Below, piece by piece: positions 8,547 to 16,430 of a DNA stretch of 64,000 nt. The DNA is from Paeniglutamicibacter sulfureus. Its GTDB lineage: Bacteria > Actinomycetota > Actinomycetes > Actinomycetales > Micrococcaceae. Under the pieces are notes generated by a model. That model searched no databases. It was given only the letters and a program-made list of their open reading frames with translations, and had not been told where the DNA came from. Numbering within the stretch: position 1 is the first letter of the stretch; each line of letters starts with the position of its first letter. The stretch covers positions 2,418,001 to 2,482,000 of the forward strand of contig NZ_BAAAWO010000001.1 of the NCBI RefSeq assembly GCF_039535115.1. The letters run 5' to 3'. A program made the position numbers and the translations under genes.

Positions 8547-9478
8547 GTGATCGCTGCGATTCTTGCGGTCCTTGCATTCGTGCTCGCGGCCTGCGGCACG
8601 ACCGCCGCGGCCGAAGACGGCCCCCCGCCCAGCGCGCTGGGCCCCGGACTGCGGATGGGACCGGTCGAATTGGTGACGTCCGACCTCGACGGGCTCCACC
8701 GCTTCTATACCGAAGGAGTGGGCCTCACTACCATCAGCAGCGGCGAGGATGACGTTGTCATGGGCACCGGGGACACCGAGCTCTTGCGTCTGATCGCTGC
8801 CGACTCCCCGGATGCGACGCCGGATGACTACACCCAGGCCGGGCTCTACCACTCCGCATTCCTTTTCCCCGACGAGGCCGAGCTAGCCACTTCCGTGCTG
8901 CGCACCGCGAACCTGGCACCAGCCTCGTTTCAAGGTTCCAGCGACCACAAGGTGAGCAAAGCTTTCTACTTCGCAGACCCCGAGGGAAACGGCGTTGAGC
9001 TCTATGTTGATATGCCCGAGGACACCTGGGAGTGGAACGACGGACTTGTCACGATGGGTTCGGCGGCGCTGGACCCGAATGCCTTCATCGCCGAGCACCT
9101 TGGAAACAGTGCTCCCGCTGCCCGCGCCACGGCTGTGGCGATGTGCACCTGCGCGGCGGCGACCTGCAGCACGCCGAGGAATTCTACGAAGACGGGCTCG
9201 GATTCGCAGTAACGGCCCGTTCGGAAGGCGCCATCTTCCTGGCGGCCAATGGCTACCACCACCACCTTGCCGTCAACACCTAGTCCTCATCCGGAGCGGG
9301 AAAACGCCCGGAAAGCCTCGGCCTGCGCACCGTCTCCATCCAAGTAGCGAATGACGCCCAACTGGATGCCATTGCCGCCCGCTTGACCGAGAACCAGATC
9401 CCGCACGAGCCCGGCAAGAGATCCCTGACTACCAGCGACCCTTGGGGAACCCGGATCACGGTACGTATCGCGGACTGA
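8547..9478 (+). pseudogene. Exported VOC (glyoxalase/extradiol-fold) lipoprotein gene, broken by a frameshift and an in-frame stop
   Basis: GTG start, a short hydrophobic signal and a lipobox (VLAACGTT), then a first VOC domain (GPVELVTSDLDGLHRFY ... FYFADPEGNGVELY). After about 9130 the second VOC domain continues in another frame (GDVHLRGGDLQHAEEFYEDG), so one indel lies near 9130. That second frame meets a TAG at 9281-9283 where Trp would fit, then continues with recognisable sequence (SLGLRTVSIQVANDAQLDA) to a TGA at 9476-9478. The intact ancestor was a two-domain VOC protein of about 310 residues, unusual in carrying a lipoprotein signal. Confidence 0.8.
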
Positions 9479-9507
9479 CCCGGGCGCGAACTTCTGGCGT
9501 GGCCCAC

Positions 9508-9664
9508 TCACACCCAACGTCATGGCCAGACACATCAAATCCATAGCCTCGGACCATAGAGTCATTACTACCTCATGAAGGTGCGAGTGATGCGAGCACC
9601 GGCTGGAAACATGATTTGTCCCCCGAATCCTCCGGCCGGTGCTCAAACCTTTAATGACGGACTT
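9508..9664. repeat. ~157-bp direct repeat, copy B
   Basis: Second copy of the element at 7620-7776. It retains the minus-strand GAGGT and ATG plus about 20 codons and the inverted repeat (9594-9607 with 9631-9644). It starts 30 bp after the stop of the VOC pseudogene. Recombination between the copies would delete both pseudogenes. Confidence 0.85.
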
Positions 9665-9697
9665 CGTGATTCTGCACAGATGGATTCACGAGCCGGT

Positions 9698-9871
9698 TCA
9701 ATCCTCGTCGTTCAAATTTTCCGGATCCGGCAATTCGATTTCCCGGGGCACCGCAGTTCTTCGTCGTTCCACCGTGAAATATTCAAGTTGTTCCTCGGGC
9801 GTCGCGTTCAGTTCGAAGACTGATGGTTCAATGCCCTGCGATTCGTTTTTCGCGCTGTCGCTGGATTTCAC
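9698..9871 (-). CDS. Small acidic protein of unknown function, downstream of the secreted protease
   Basis: 57 residues if started at the GTG at 9871. That start is chosen because a near-perfect Shine-Dalgarno (TAGGAGGTGCAAC-GTG) stands before it; an earlier in-frame ATG lies inside the adjacent hairpin. The protein is hydrophilic and acidic, ends in PDPENLNDED, has a basic RRR patch in the middle, and shows no signal peptide, membrane segment or cysteine. I do not recognise a family. It follows the protease gene on the same strand, separated only by a 17-bp-arm hairpin, so it may be a protease partner such as an inhibitor or modulator; that is a guess from position. Confidence 0.65.
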   Translation of the reverse strand: MKSSDSAKNESQGIEPSVFELNATPEEQLEYFTVERRRTAVPREIELPDPENLNDED

Positions 9872-9889
9872 GTTGCACCTCCTAAACGA

Positions 9890-9926
9890 CGGTGGGTGGA
9901 ATGCCATCATGGCATTCCACCCACCG
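9890..9926 (-). terminator. Perfect 17-bp-arm hairpin between protease and small acidic gene
   Basis: CGGTGGGTGGAATGCCA (9890-9906) pairs without mismatch with TGGCATTCCACCCACCG (9910-9926) around a 3-nt loop. On the minus strand it starts 9 nt after the protease stop and ends just before the Shine-Dalgarno of the small gene. No strong T-run follows, so it may cut read-through partly or stabilise the protease mRNA. Confidence 0.75.
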
Positions 9927-9935
9927 CTTGGACTA

Positions 9936-10883
9936 CTAGTTTTGTGCTGCCTGGTAGGCCTGTTCGATGACCGAGCCCCAGTATGGGCCGAACATCGTAT
10001 TGCGGATGCCTCCGTAGCCGAAGCTGTTCACTGAGTTCTGGAAGCCATCCGATCCACCGAGGAACCATGGCCCTCCGGAAGAGCCACCGGTCATGTCGCA
10101 CGGAATTCCCTGCGACTGCGTCTGCCCATACGGATCGTCGCTCGCGGCCCCACTGCATGATTGCAGCGTCTCTCCGTCAAATGGCCGTGCCGCCGGATAA
10201 CCGAATGCCGTGTAGGTCAGACCCCGGGCTTGGTTGAAGGCGACGCCAGAGGCTCCGACCTGATCTGCTAGGCTCACGCCACTCTGGTCCGAGACCACGG
10301 CGAAGGCCGTGTCATAGGTGATGTCTCCACCTTGCGTCCATTGTGTCGGAGCGACGAGTTCGGTTGCGGCAAAGGACCCGTAGGGAGCGCTGCCGTTTTC
10401 ATAGGCAGGGACAAAGACCCAACGAGTCGCGAAGGCACCCGGCCCCTCGTTGACGCAGTGGCCCGCAGTAGAGACGGTTGCCTCATTTGCGGCGACAACT
10501 GCGTTACCGGAGCATACGTAGTTCGCGCCACCCAAGGTGAAGAACACTTTGCCGATGTGGGACACGGGTGTTTCGGCCACGTTCTTGGTCGGTTTACCTG
10601 CAGTCGTTTTTGCTTTACTTGCGCTGCGCCCGGCAATCTTGGTTGATTCACCGATATCCAGCGGAGCATTCGACGCCGATTTGCCGCGGGTAAGGCTATC
10701 GGCGGGCTTGGCGTCTTTCATTCGCTGGGGAGTCCAATAGGACATTGCCGCTTCAGCCTGCGTCGAAGAGATCTTCTTCGTGTCGACCGCATCGGTTTCG
10801 GACCGCGGGGCCGAAGTTGCCGTGGATGCGGTTCCGCCGATCAGGGCGCCCGCGAGAAGAAGCGCAGCTACCGTCCTGCTCAT
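9936..10883 (-). CDS. Secreted trypsin-like serine protease
   Basis: 315 residues from the ATG at 10883, which has AAGGG upstream and begins a classical signal peptide (MSRTVAALLLAGALIGG, then STATSA). A ~90-residue polar propeptide-like stretch follows. The catalytic triad is visible: His142 in STAGHC, Asp191 in YDTAFAV, Ser269 in GGSSGGPW. The serine neighbourhood and the CSG/PCDM cysteines resemble actinobacterial S1 peptidases (V8/trypsin-like). It acts outside the cell, probably after removal of the propeptide. Its base composition is lower in GC than its neighbours. The next gene downstream is the small acidic ORF. Confidence 0.9.
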   Translation of the reverse strand: MSRTVAALLLAGALIGGTASTATSAPRSETDAVDTKKISSTQAEAAMSYWTPQRMKDAKPADSLTRGKSASNAPLDIGESTKIAGRSASKAKTTAGKPTKNVAETPVSHIGKVFFTLGGANYVCSGNAVVAANEATVSTAGHCVNEGPGAFATRWVFVPAYENGSAPYGSFAATELVAPTQWTQGGDITYDTAFAVVSDQSGVSLADQVGASGVAFNQARGLTYTAFGYPAARPFDGETLQSCSGAASDDPYGQTQSQGIPCDMTGGSSGGPWFLGGSDGFQNSVNSFGYGGIRNTMFGPYWGSVIEQAYQAAQN

Positions 10884-11356
10884 GGTTTTGCCCTTGGGGT
10901 GGTGACTTACGTACGTTGCTTGCACGTTTTCTTCCTGTCCGGTGACGCCGTTGTCACCTTCAAAAGTGGGTGCCGAAGCACTGGTGCACAACAGTCAAAC
11001 ACATGCTTCAAAGAGTGACTATAGACTTTTGGCTACCATCTTCGGGACCAAATATTCTGGACCATGGAAATTTATGAAACGAATCAGAGACAAAACTTGA
11101 AGGATTACCCACGAGTAGGTTCGTCATCGACACCTCCCGCTTTTCTGCAACTTGCCCCGTCTCGGGACTCACGCCACAGAATGCAGGGCGTGCCCGCGTT
11201 CACGTTTGGCCGAAGTCGCGAATCCAAATTGCATGATGAGCCCGTTCCAGGAATGTGAAGGAACTCGGCGGCAACGTAGGCGGTGGCGGCAACGTAAAAA
11301 TCTCACCCTAACTATTGATCGTGCGCTTTCCGGGGCAGCGGGTGCACAATCGAGAC
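10884..11356. other. Non-coding gap between protease and vsr
   Basis: About 470 bp. It must hold the minus-strand protease promoter; a TATAGT-like hexamer lies near 11020 on that strand but no convincing -35 pairs with it. Short frames here have no coding character. I see no repeat or structured RNA. Confidence 0.5.
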
Positions 11357-11857
11357 ATGGACAGCATGTCCGAACAAGCGCGTTCACAACTCATGGGCAA
11401 GATCCGCGGCAAGGATACTAAGCCCGAGCTGTTCGTGCGCCAACTGCTGCATGCAGCGGGATACCGCTACCGGCTTCACGGTCGCATTCCACGTGGAACA
11501 CTCGAGAAGTTGAATCGCCAATACCCGGAGGTGCGCCTGCGCGGCGGCAAGCTTCCCGGCTCTCCCGACATCGTCTTTCCCGCCCGCCATCAGGCTGTCT
11601 TCATCAATGGATGCTTCTGGCACCGACATGATTGCCCCGCCGGGCAACGTGCACCGGCGACAAATGCCCAATTCTGGGCGGACAAGCGCAACCGCACCCA
11701 CGAACGAGATAGGCAAGCGATCGAAACCCTACGGGACCTCGGCTGGGAGACCATCGTGGTGTGGGAATGTGAGCTGCGGGATCCGAAGGCCACGCTCGAA
11801 ACGCTCGCCCATTTTCTGGGCCCTCCCGCACGGGACAAGGATATCGACGGAATGTGA
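11357..11857 (+). CDS. vsr: Very-short-patch-repair endonuclease (Vsr)
   Basis: 166 residues. The N-terminal MSEQARSQLMGKIRGKDTKPE and the core PGSPDIVF, followed by NGCFWHRHDCP, contain the Vsr metal-binding aspartate, active-site histidines and zinc-ligand cysteine. It nicks 5' of the T in T:G mismatches arising by deamination of 5-methylcytosine. Start at 11357 or the ATG nine bases on; neither has a strong ribosome site. About 18 residues between YRYRLH and LPGSPD exceed the usual short linker. No cytosine methyltransferase is in the window, so this is an orphan here; a Dcm-like partner may be elsewhere. Confidence 0.9.
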   Translation: MDSMSEQARSQLMGKIRGKDTKPELFVRQLLHAAGYRYRLHGRIPRGTLEKLNRQYPEVRLRGGKLPGSPDIVFPARHQAVFINGCFWHRHDCPAGQRAPATNAQFWADKRNRTHERDRQAIETLRDLGWETIVVWECELRDPKATLETLAHFLGPPARDKDIDGM

Positions 11858-11901
11858 GGGCTCGCAGGCGAGCTGCCTGCGAGCCGACATGATCCCGCGG
11901 A

Positions 11902-12213
11902 ATCACCGTCTTCTGCGCGCTGGGCGTCTACGCCACCAGTACGGCGGTGACGGATCTGGTGATCGTGTTGCTCATCGGCGTGCTCGGTTTTGCCCTCCGC
12001 CGCTTTGGGTTCCCGCTAGCGCCGATCATGATCGGAGTCGTCCTCGGCCCGCTGGCCGAAACCAGCCTGCGAAACGCCATGATGTCCTCCGGCGGCGATG
12101 CCTCGATCGTGGTGGGTTCGCCGATCACGCTCACCCTCTACAGGGTGCTCGCTCTGGTGCTGGTCTACACACTCTGGCGCAAGGTCAACTCCCGCGCACG
12201 CCAGGACGTGTAA
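11902..12213 (+). pseudogene. 3' stump of a TctA-family tripartite tricarboxylate transporter permease
   Basis: One frame reads ITVFCALGVYATSTAVTDLV and later FGFPLAPIMIGVVLGPLAE, then TSLRNAMMSSGGD, the conserved C-terminal end of TctA permeases, ending at a normal stop. The rest of the ~500-residue permease is absent and no start codon with a ribosome site is present. An intact TctA-TctB fusion exists at 39104-41218, but this stump is a separate copy. Confidence 0.8.
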
Positions 12214-12253
12214 TCCGGGCCTGCCCGAGACTCCGCGATACCCGCAATTGACA

Positions 12254-12294
12254 GCGACCGGGGTGGCACCGAATTCCGGTGCCACCCCGGTCGC
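12254..12294 (+). terminator. 18-bp-arm terminator hairpin after the tctA stump
   Basis: GCGACCGGGGTGGCACCG (12254-12271) pairs perfectly with CGGTGCCACCCCGGTCGC (12277-12294), loop AATTC. It stands 40 bp after the stump's stop and was presumably the terminator of the lost operon. No T-run follows. Confidence 0.75.
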
Positions 12295-12342
12295 ATGTAC
12301 ACCCTTCGCAACTGCGCGGGGAATCCGGCGCTGAGTCCAACG

Positions 12343-12570
12343 AGGTTCGCCACGCAGTCGCTGGCCTTGATGCGCGAACTGAAGCTCGATGCGGGCATCG
12401 TCAACAACGACGGCGGCGCCATTGCGCCGGGCCACCCGCTGGGCTCCAGCGGTTCGCGCCTGGTGGTGACGCTGATGGGTCGGATGGAAAATGAAGACTC
12501 CAACCGTGGCTTGGCCACCATGTGTGTCGGCGTGGACCTGGGAACCTCAATGCTCCTGGAGCGCGCCTAA
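12343..12570 (+). pseudogene. 3' stump of a thiolase (acetyl-CoA acetyltransferase)
   Basis: The frame reads FATQSLALMRELKLD, NNDGGAIAPGHPLGSSG and LATMCVGVD, the C-terminal thiolase signature with the active-site His (GHPLG) and Cys (MCVG). The N-terminal ~300 residues with the nucleophilic Cys are missing; homology begins shortly after the upstream terminator. It ends 4 bp into the convergent LysR gene. Confidence 0.82.
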
Positions 12571-13427
12571 CTATCGGCATAGAGGCGGGTCACGGCGTCA
12601 ACGAGGTCGCTGAGCCCGCCGGGAGGTTCGTCCTGCCACCACACCAGCCGTACTTCGATCCGGGGGCCGTCCTTGATGGGGCGATAGGTGACGCCAGGGC
12701 GTGGATGGTGGTGTGCCGTGGCCTCGGCCGTGGATCCCACACCGCGGCCCGCGGCAATGGAGTCCAGCCAGCTGTCGACGTCGGTGGTTTCGATGAACGT
12801 GGGTTGTTGGCCCGCACCGCTCCACAAGTGGCTGTTGGTGGTCCCTGCACGGGGGTCGATGACCACGGTGCGCTGCGCGACCTCGGCCATGCTCACCTGG
12901 CGGCGCCGCACCCACTGTGCGTCGTCAGAGGCGAAGGCGACCACTCGGCGTTCCAGTCCCACCACCACCGAATCGAAGCGCCGTGCATCGGCGGGTCCGC
13001 GCATCACCGCCACATCGCAGAGCCCCTCGGCCAAGCCGGAAGTGGGCAGGTTCTGCCTGACCAGTTGGAGCTCGATGGCCTCGTGGCCACGGTCCCAGTC
13101 ACGCTGCAGGCGGGCGGTGTGCCGCCCGAGCGCCGCCCAGGCGTACCCCAGCCGCAAGACGCCGTGGCGACTGTCCAGGAATCTGGTGAACCGTACCGCC
13201 TCGGCGAGCACCTTGCGGGCCTGGGGCAACACCTGCTGACCGGTGCTGGTGAGCTCACATCCTCGCGGCACCCGGCGCAGCAGCCTCTCCCCCACGCTCT
13301 TCTCCAGTCCCGCGATGGTGCGTGAGACTGCGGCCTGCGAGACGAAGAGCCGTGCAGCGGCATCGGTGAAGGATCCTTCCTCGGCCGCAGTGACGAAGTA
13401 CCTCAATTCCCGAAGATTCCAGTCCAT
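12567..13427 (-). CDS. LysR-family transcriptional regulator
   Basis: 286 residues from the ATG at 13427. Residues ~1-60 form the winged HTH (LRELRYFVTAAEEGSFTDAA, FVSQAAVSRTIAGLEKSVG), followed by a LysR substrate-binding domain. It is divergent from an EamA exporter across a 68-bp gap containing two dyads (13435-13460 and 13471-13488), the usual arrangement for direct control of the neighbour. The effector is unknown; an amino acid is plausible because of the exporter type. Confidence 0.88.
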   Translation of the reverse strand: MDWNLRELRYFVTAAEEGSFTDAAARLFVSQAAVSRTIAGLEKSVGERLLRRVPRGCELTSTGQQVLPQARKVLAEAVRFTRFLDSRHGVLRLGYAWAALGRHTARLQRDWDRGHEAIELQLVRQNLPTSGLAEGLCDVAVMRGPADARRFDSVVVGLERRVVAFASDDAQWVRRRQVSMAEVAQRTVVIDPRAGTTNSHLWSGAGQQPTFIETTDVDSWLDSIAAGRGVGSTAEATAHHHPRPGVTYRPIKDGPRIEVRLVWWQDEPPGGLSDLVDAVTRLYADS

Positions 13428-13434
13428 AACCAAA

Positions 13435-13488
13435 GTGTATGGCAGACCCAAAACATGCACTGGGATTATGCCGTAGGGGAACCTACGG
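13435..13488. promoter_or_regulatory. Divergent operator region between lysR and eamA-type gene
   Basis: GTGTATG (13435-13441) and CATGCAC (13454-13460) form an imperfect dyad spanning the centre of the gap, a plausible LysR site. CCGTAGG (13471-13477) and CCTACGG (13482-13488) form a perfect dyad abutting the ribosome site of the exporter; as RNA it would fold into a hairpin beside the Shine-Dalgarno. Confidence 0.5.
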
Positions 13489-13495
13489 TGAGGAC

Positions 13496-14434
13496 ATGAA
13501 ACCCCTTGACGCCGCAGATCGCCGGCAGAATGCTCCCGTCGCCGTCGCGCCGTTGCGCGCCACGGCCGCCACCGGGCGTCGGCGCGGAACCGGGTTCGCA
13601 CTGATGCTGGCCAGCTCGGTCTCGAACCAGGCCGGTGCGGCCCTGGGGTCCATGGCGTTTCCGGTTATCGGGCCGGTCGGCGTCTTAGCCGTGCGACAGC
13701 TCGTCACGGCACTCGTCCTGGCTCCGGTCGTGCGCCCCCGGCTGCGCGCACTGCGCAAGGATCGGTGGCTGCCGATCCTGGGCCTGGCGCTGGTGTTCAG
13801 CATGATGAACCTTTCCCTTTACGCCGCGATCGACCGCATCGGGCTCGGCCTGGCCGTCACCCTGGAGTTCCTGGGTCCGCTCGGCGTCGCCATCGCCTTT
13901 TCCCGCCGGCCGTTTGACGTCGCCTGTGCGCTGCTCGCGGGTGTCGGGGTCATTGTCCTTATCAACCCCGGTCCGGCTACCGACATCTTGGGAATCGCAC
14001 TGGGCCTGGTTGCCGCCGCGGGGTGGGGTTCCTACATCCTGCTGAACCGCACCTTGGGGCAACGGTTGCCGGGCCTGCAGGGAACCGCCGCGGCGAGCAT
14101 CGTCACGGCCGGCATGTGGGTGCCCATCGCGATCCTCTGGTTCCTCGCCCACGTGCCGAGCATCGGCGCCCTCGGACTGGCCGCAGCCTGCGGCCTGCTG
14201 TCCTCGGTCGTCCCCGCCGTTTCCGATCTGCAGGCCCTGCGGCGGGTTCCGGCCAGGATTTTCGGGATCTTCACCAGTCTGAGTCCGGTGTGGGCGGTTC
14301 TCGCCGGATGGGTCATGCTCCACCAAGCCTTGCAGCCCAACGAATGGCTGGGAGTCGCGCTGATTGTCCTGAGCAACATCTTCGTTTCCGTGCGGGGACT
14401 GGCCACATCCCGTCCCCGGACCCGGACGGTTTGA
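13496..14434 (+). CDS. EamA/DMT-family exporter (RhtA-like)
   Basis: 312 residues from ATG 13496, preceded by GGTGAGG. After a ~35-residue cytoplasmic lead the protein has about ten hydrophobic segments in two EamA repeats (LEFLGPLGVAIAFSRR in the first, PVWAVLAGWVMLHQALQPNEW in the second). RhtA-type members export threonine, homoserine or related small molecules. Substrate here is unknown; control by the divergent LysR is likely. Confidence 0.82.
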   Translation: MKPLDAADRRQNAPVAVAPLRATAATGRRRGTGFALMLASSVSNQAGAALGSMAFPVIGPVGVLAVRQLVTALVLAPVVRPRLRALRKDRWLPILGLALVFSMMNLSLYAAIDRIGLGLAVTLEFLGPLGVAIAFSRRPFDVACALLAGVGVIVLINPGPATDILGIALGLVAAAGWGSYILLNRTLGQRLPGLQGTAAASIVTAGMWVPIAILWFLAHVPSIGALGLAAACGLLSSVVPAVSDLQALRRVPARIFGIFTSLSPVWAVLAGWVMLHQALQPNEWLGVALIVLSNIFVSVRGLATSRPRTRTV

Positions 14435-14597
14435 GGTACTCGAGGCCCGGATGCCGGCGATTGGTGAGCTTCCCGAGTGCCGCCCGCACCCGCACCATGG
14501 CTTCGATGTCCGACCGACAACGGAACCCCACTCACGTCGGTTCCGCGAGAATCGTGAGTCCATCGCCAGGCAAGTCCACATTTACGGCGCAAACCAC

Positions 14598-14652
14598 TTG
14601 ACGTTGCCACACAAACGGGCATAAAGTCATTCAAACACAGATGCATGTGTGT
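14598..14652 (+). promoter_or_regulatory. Promoter and probable DeoR/SugR-type operator of the fructose PTS operon
   Basis: TTGACG (14598-14603) and CATAAA (14620-14625) form a good -35/-10 pair with 16-bp spacing. Just downstream, TCAAACA (14631-14637) fits the TCRRACA motif I recall for corynebacterial SugR, and ACACAGATGCATGTGTGT (14635-14652) is a near-perfect dyad centred on ATGCAT. Position suggests repression by the DeoR protein encoded next. Confidence 0.6.
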
Positions 14653-14676
14653 CATGTCACTGGATGCGAGGAAGCA

Positions 14677-15453
14677 ATGTTTGCCGAAGAGCGGCACCGC
14701 CTGATCACCGAGATGATCGCCGGCAACGGGAAGGTCACCGTTGCCGAGCTCTCGGCACGCTTCGACATCACCCGCGAGACCGTGCGGCGGGATTTGGCCC
14801 AGCTCGAGTCCGAGGGCACGCTGCGCCGCGTCCACGGCGGCGCGGTCTCAACCCTTGCCGCCAGCACGCGGGAGGAAAGCCACAGCGAACGCAGCACCAT
14901 CCACGCCGAGGCCAAGGCCCGCATTGCCCAGGCCGCCCACCGGCTGCTGCCCGGCGACGGCGTCTCGGTCATGCTCGACGCGGGAACCAGCACCGAGATC
15001 CTGGCCGGGCTGATCGCGCAGAACTCCGCCAATACCCCCTCGCTGGTGATCACCCACGCACTTCCCATCGCCGCTCGCATCGCCGCAAACCCCCAGATCT
15101 CCCTGGAGCTCATCGGCGGCCGCGTCCGTGGATTGACCAGCGCCGCCACCGGCGCCGGAACCGTCGAACAGTTCTCCCGCCTCAGCGCCGACATTGCGTT
15201 CCTCGGCACCAACGCCCTGCATTCCACCTTCGGTCTCAGCACCCCGGACCCCCTGGAAGCCACGGTTAAGACCGCCATGGCCGCCAGCGCCCAACGCGTC
15301 GTCGTGCTGGCCGACTCCTCCAAATTCGAAAGGCTCACCCTCGTGCAATTCGCGAAGATCGATGCGATCGACACCCTGGTCACCGACGCCGCACCGACCG
15401 GCGAACTCGCCGCGGCCCTGGAGGCGGCGGACGTGGAGGTGGTGCTGGCATGA
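14677..15453 (+). CDS. DeoR-family repressor of fructose utilisation
   Basis: 258 residues from ATG 14677. Residues 1-57 are the DeoR HTH (EERHRLITEMIAGNGKVTVA, RFDITRETVRRDLAQLE); the rest is the DeoR sensor domain with SVMLDAGTSTEILAGL and a C-terminal VVVLADSSKFERLT. It overlaps fruK by 4 bp and is the first gene of the fructose operon, the standard actinobacterial FruR layout. The usual inducer is fructose-1-phosphate, the product of the EII encoded downstream. Confidence 0.9.
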   Translation: MFAEERHRLITEMIAGNGKVTVAELSARFDITRETVRRDLAQLESEGTLRRVHGGAVSTLAASTREESHSERSTIHAEAKARIAQAAHRLLPGDGVSVMLDAGTSTEILAGLIAQNSANTPSLVITHALPIAARIAANPQISLELIGGRVRGLTSAATGAGTVEQFSRLSADIAFLGTNALHSTFGLSTPDPLEATVKTAMAASAQRVVVLADSSKFERLTLVQFAKIDAIDTLVTDAAPTGELAAALEAADVEVVLA

Positions 15454-16430
15454 TCGTCACCTTGACCATGAACCCGGCGCTGGACACCACGATCGAACTC
15501 GGTGCCCCGCTGGCCCACGGAGGCGTCCAGCGCTCCCTGGGCAGCCACACCCAGGCCGCCGGCAAGGGCGTCAACGTCTCCCGCGCCATCGCCCACGCGG
15601 GCGTGAAGACCCTCGCGGTGCTGCCCGGCGCGGAAACCGATCCGCTGCTGCGCCGGCTGGTGGCCGATGACCTGGAGCACCGCTCGGTGCACATCGGCGC
15701 GCTGCTGCGCACCAACATCACGCTCACCGATCCCGACGGCACCACCACCAAGATCAACGAACAGGGCCCGGCTCTGAACGCCGCGGTGCTCGAGGAGATC
15801 GTGCGCGTCGTCGTGAACGTTTCCCGCTCCGCCTCGTGGCTCGTGTTGGCCGGCTCGCTGCCGCCGGGCGCGGACCCAAGCTTCTACGCGGACCTGGTGG
15901 CCACGGTGCGCGAAACCCTGGGCGATGCGGCCCCGAAAATCGCCGTGGACACCTCCGAGGCACCGCTTCGGGCGTTGTTCGCGCCGCACGTGCACCAGCT
16001 CCCGGACCTCATCAAGCCCAACGCCGAGGAACTTGCCGAGCTCTCCGGCCAGGGCTCGGCCGATGCCTTCGAGGATTCGCCCACCGCCACCGCCGCGGCG
16101 GCCCGGGCGTTGCTGGACCGAGGGGTCGGCACCGTGCTGGCCACTCTCGGCGCCAATGGCGCGGTGCTGGTCAACGCCGACGGTGCCTGGCACGCAACCC
16201 ACACACCGATCACCCCGCGCAGCACCGTTGGCGCGGGAGATTCGGCACTGGCCGGATACCTTCTGGCAGATGAAACGGGTGAAACCGCTCCCGGGCGGCT
16301 GGCCCGCGCCGTTGCCTACGGGTCAGCGGCAGCTTCCCTTCCGGGCTCCGCAATTCCCACTCCCACCCAACTGGCTCCCGACGCCGTGAGCGTCGAAGAG
16401 CTGACCCTGATCCCAAGGACGATGTCATGA
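15450..16430 (+). CDS. fruK: 1-phosphofructokinase
   Basis: 326 residues, PfkB/ribokinase fold. Motifs: TMNPALDTTIEL at the N-terminus, AAGKGVNVSRA for substrate binding, and the catalytic STVGAGDSALAGYLL near the C-terminus, with GAGD supplying the anion hole and base. It phosphorylates fructose-1-phosphate to fructose-1,6-bisphosphate. ATGA overlaps on both sides couple it to the repressor and to the PTS transporter. Confidence 0.95.
   Translation: MIVTLTMNPALDTTIELGAPLAHGGVQRSLGSHTQAAGKGVNVSRAIAHAGVKTLAVLPGAETDPLLRRLVADDLEHRSVHIGALLRTNITLTDPDGTTTKINEQGPALNAAVLEEIVRVVVNVSRSASWLVLAGSLPPGADPSFYADLVATVRETLGDAAPKIAVDTSEAPLRALFAPHVHQLPDLIKPNAEELAELSGQGSADAFEDSPTATAAAARALLDRGVGTVLATLGANGAVLVNADGAWHATHTPITPRSTVGAGDSALAGYLLADETGETAPGRLARAVAYGSAAASLPGSAIPTPTQLAPDAVSVEELTLIPRTMS

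Noticed and set aside
11064..11258. 64-codon plus-strand frame upstream of vsr
   Set aside because: No ribosome site, no resemblance, and it spans the promoter region.
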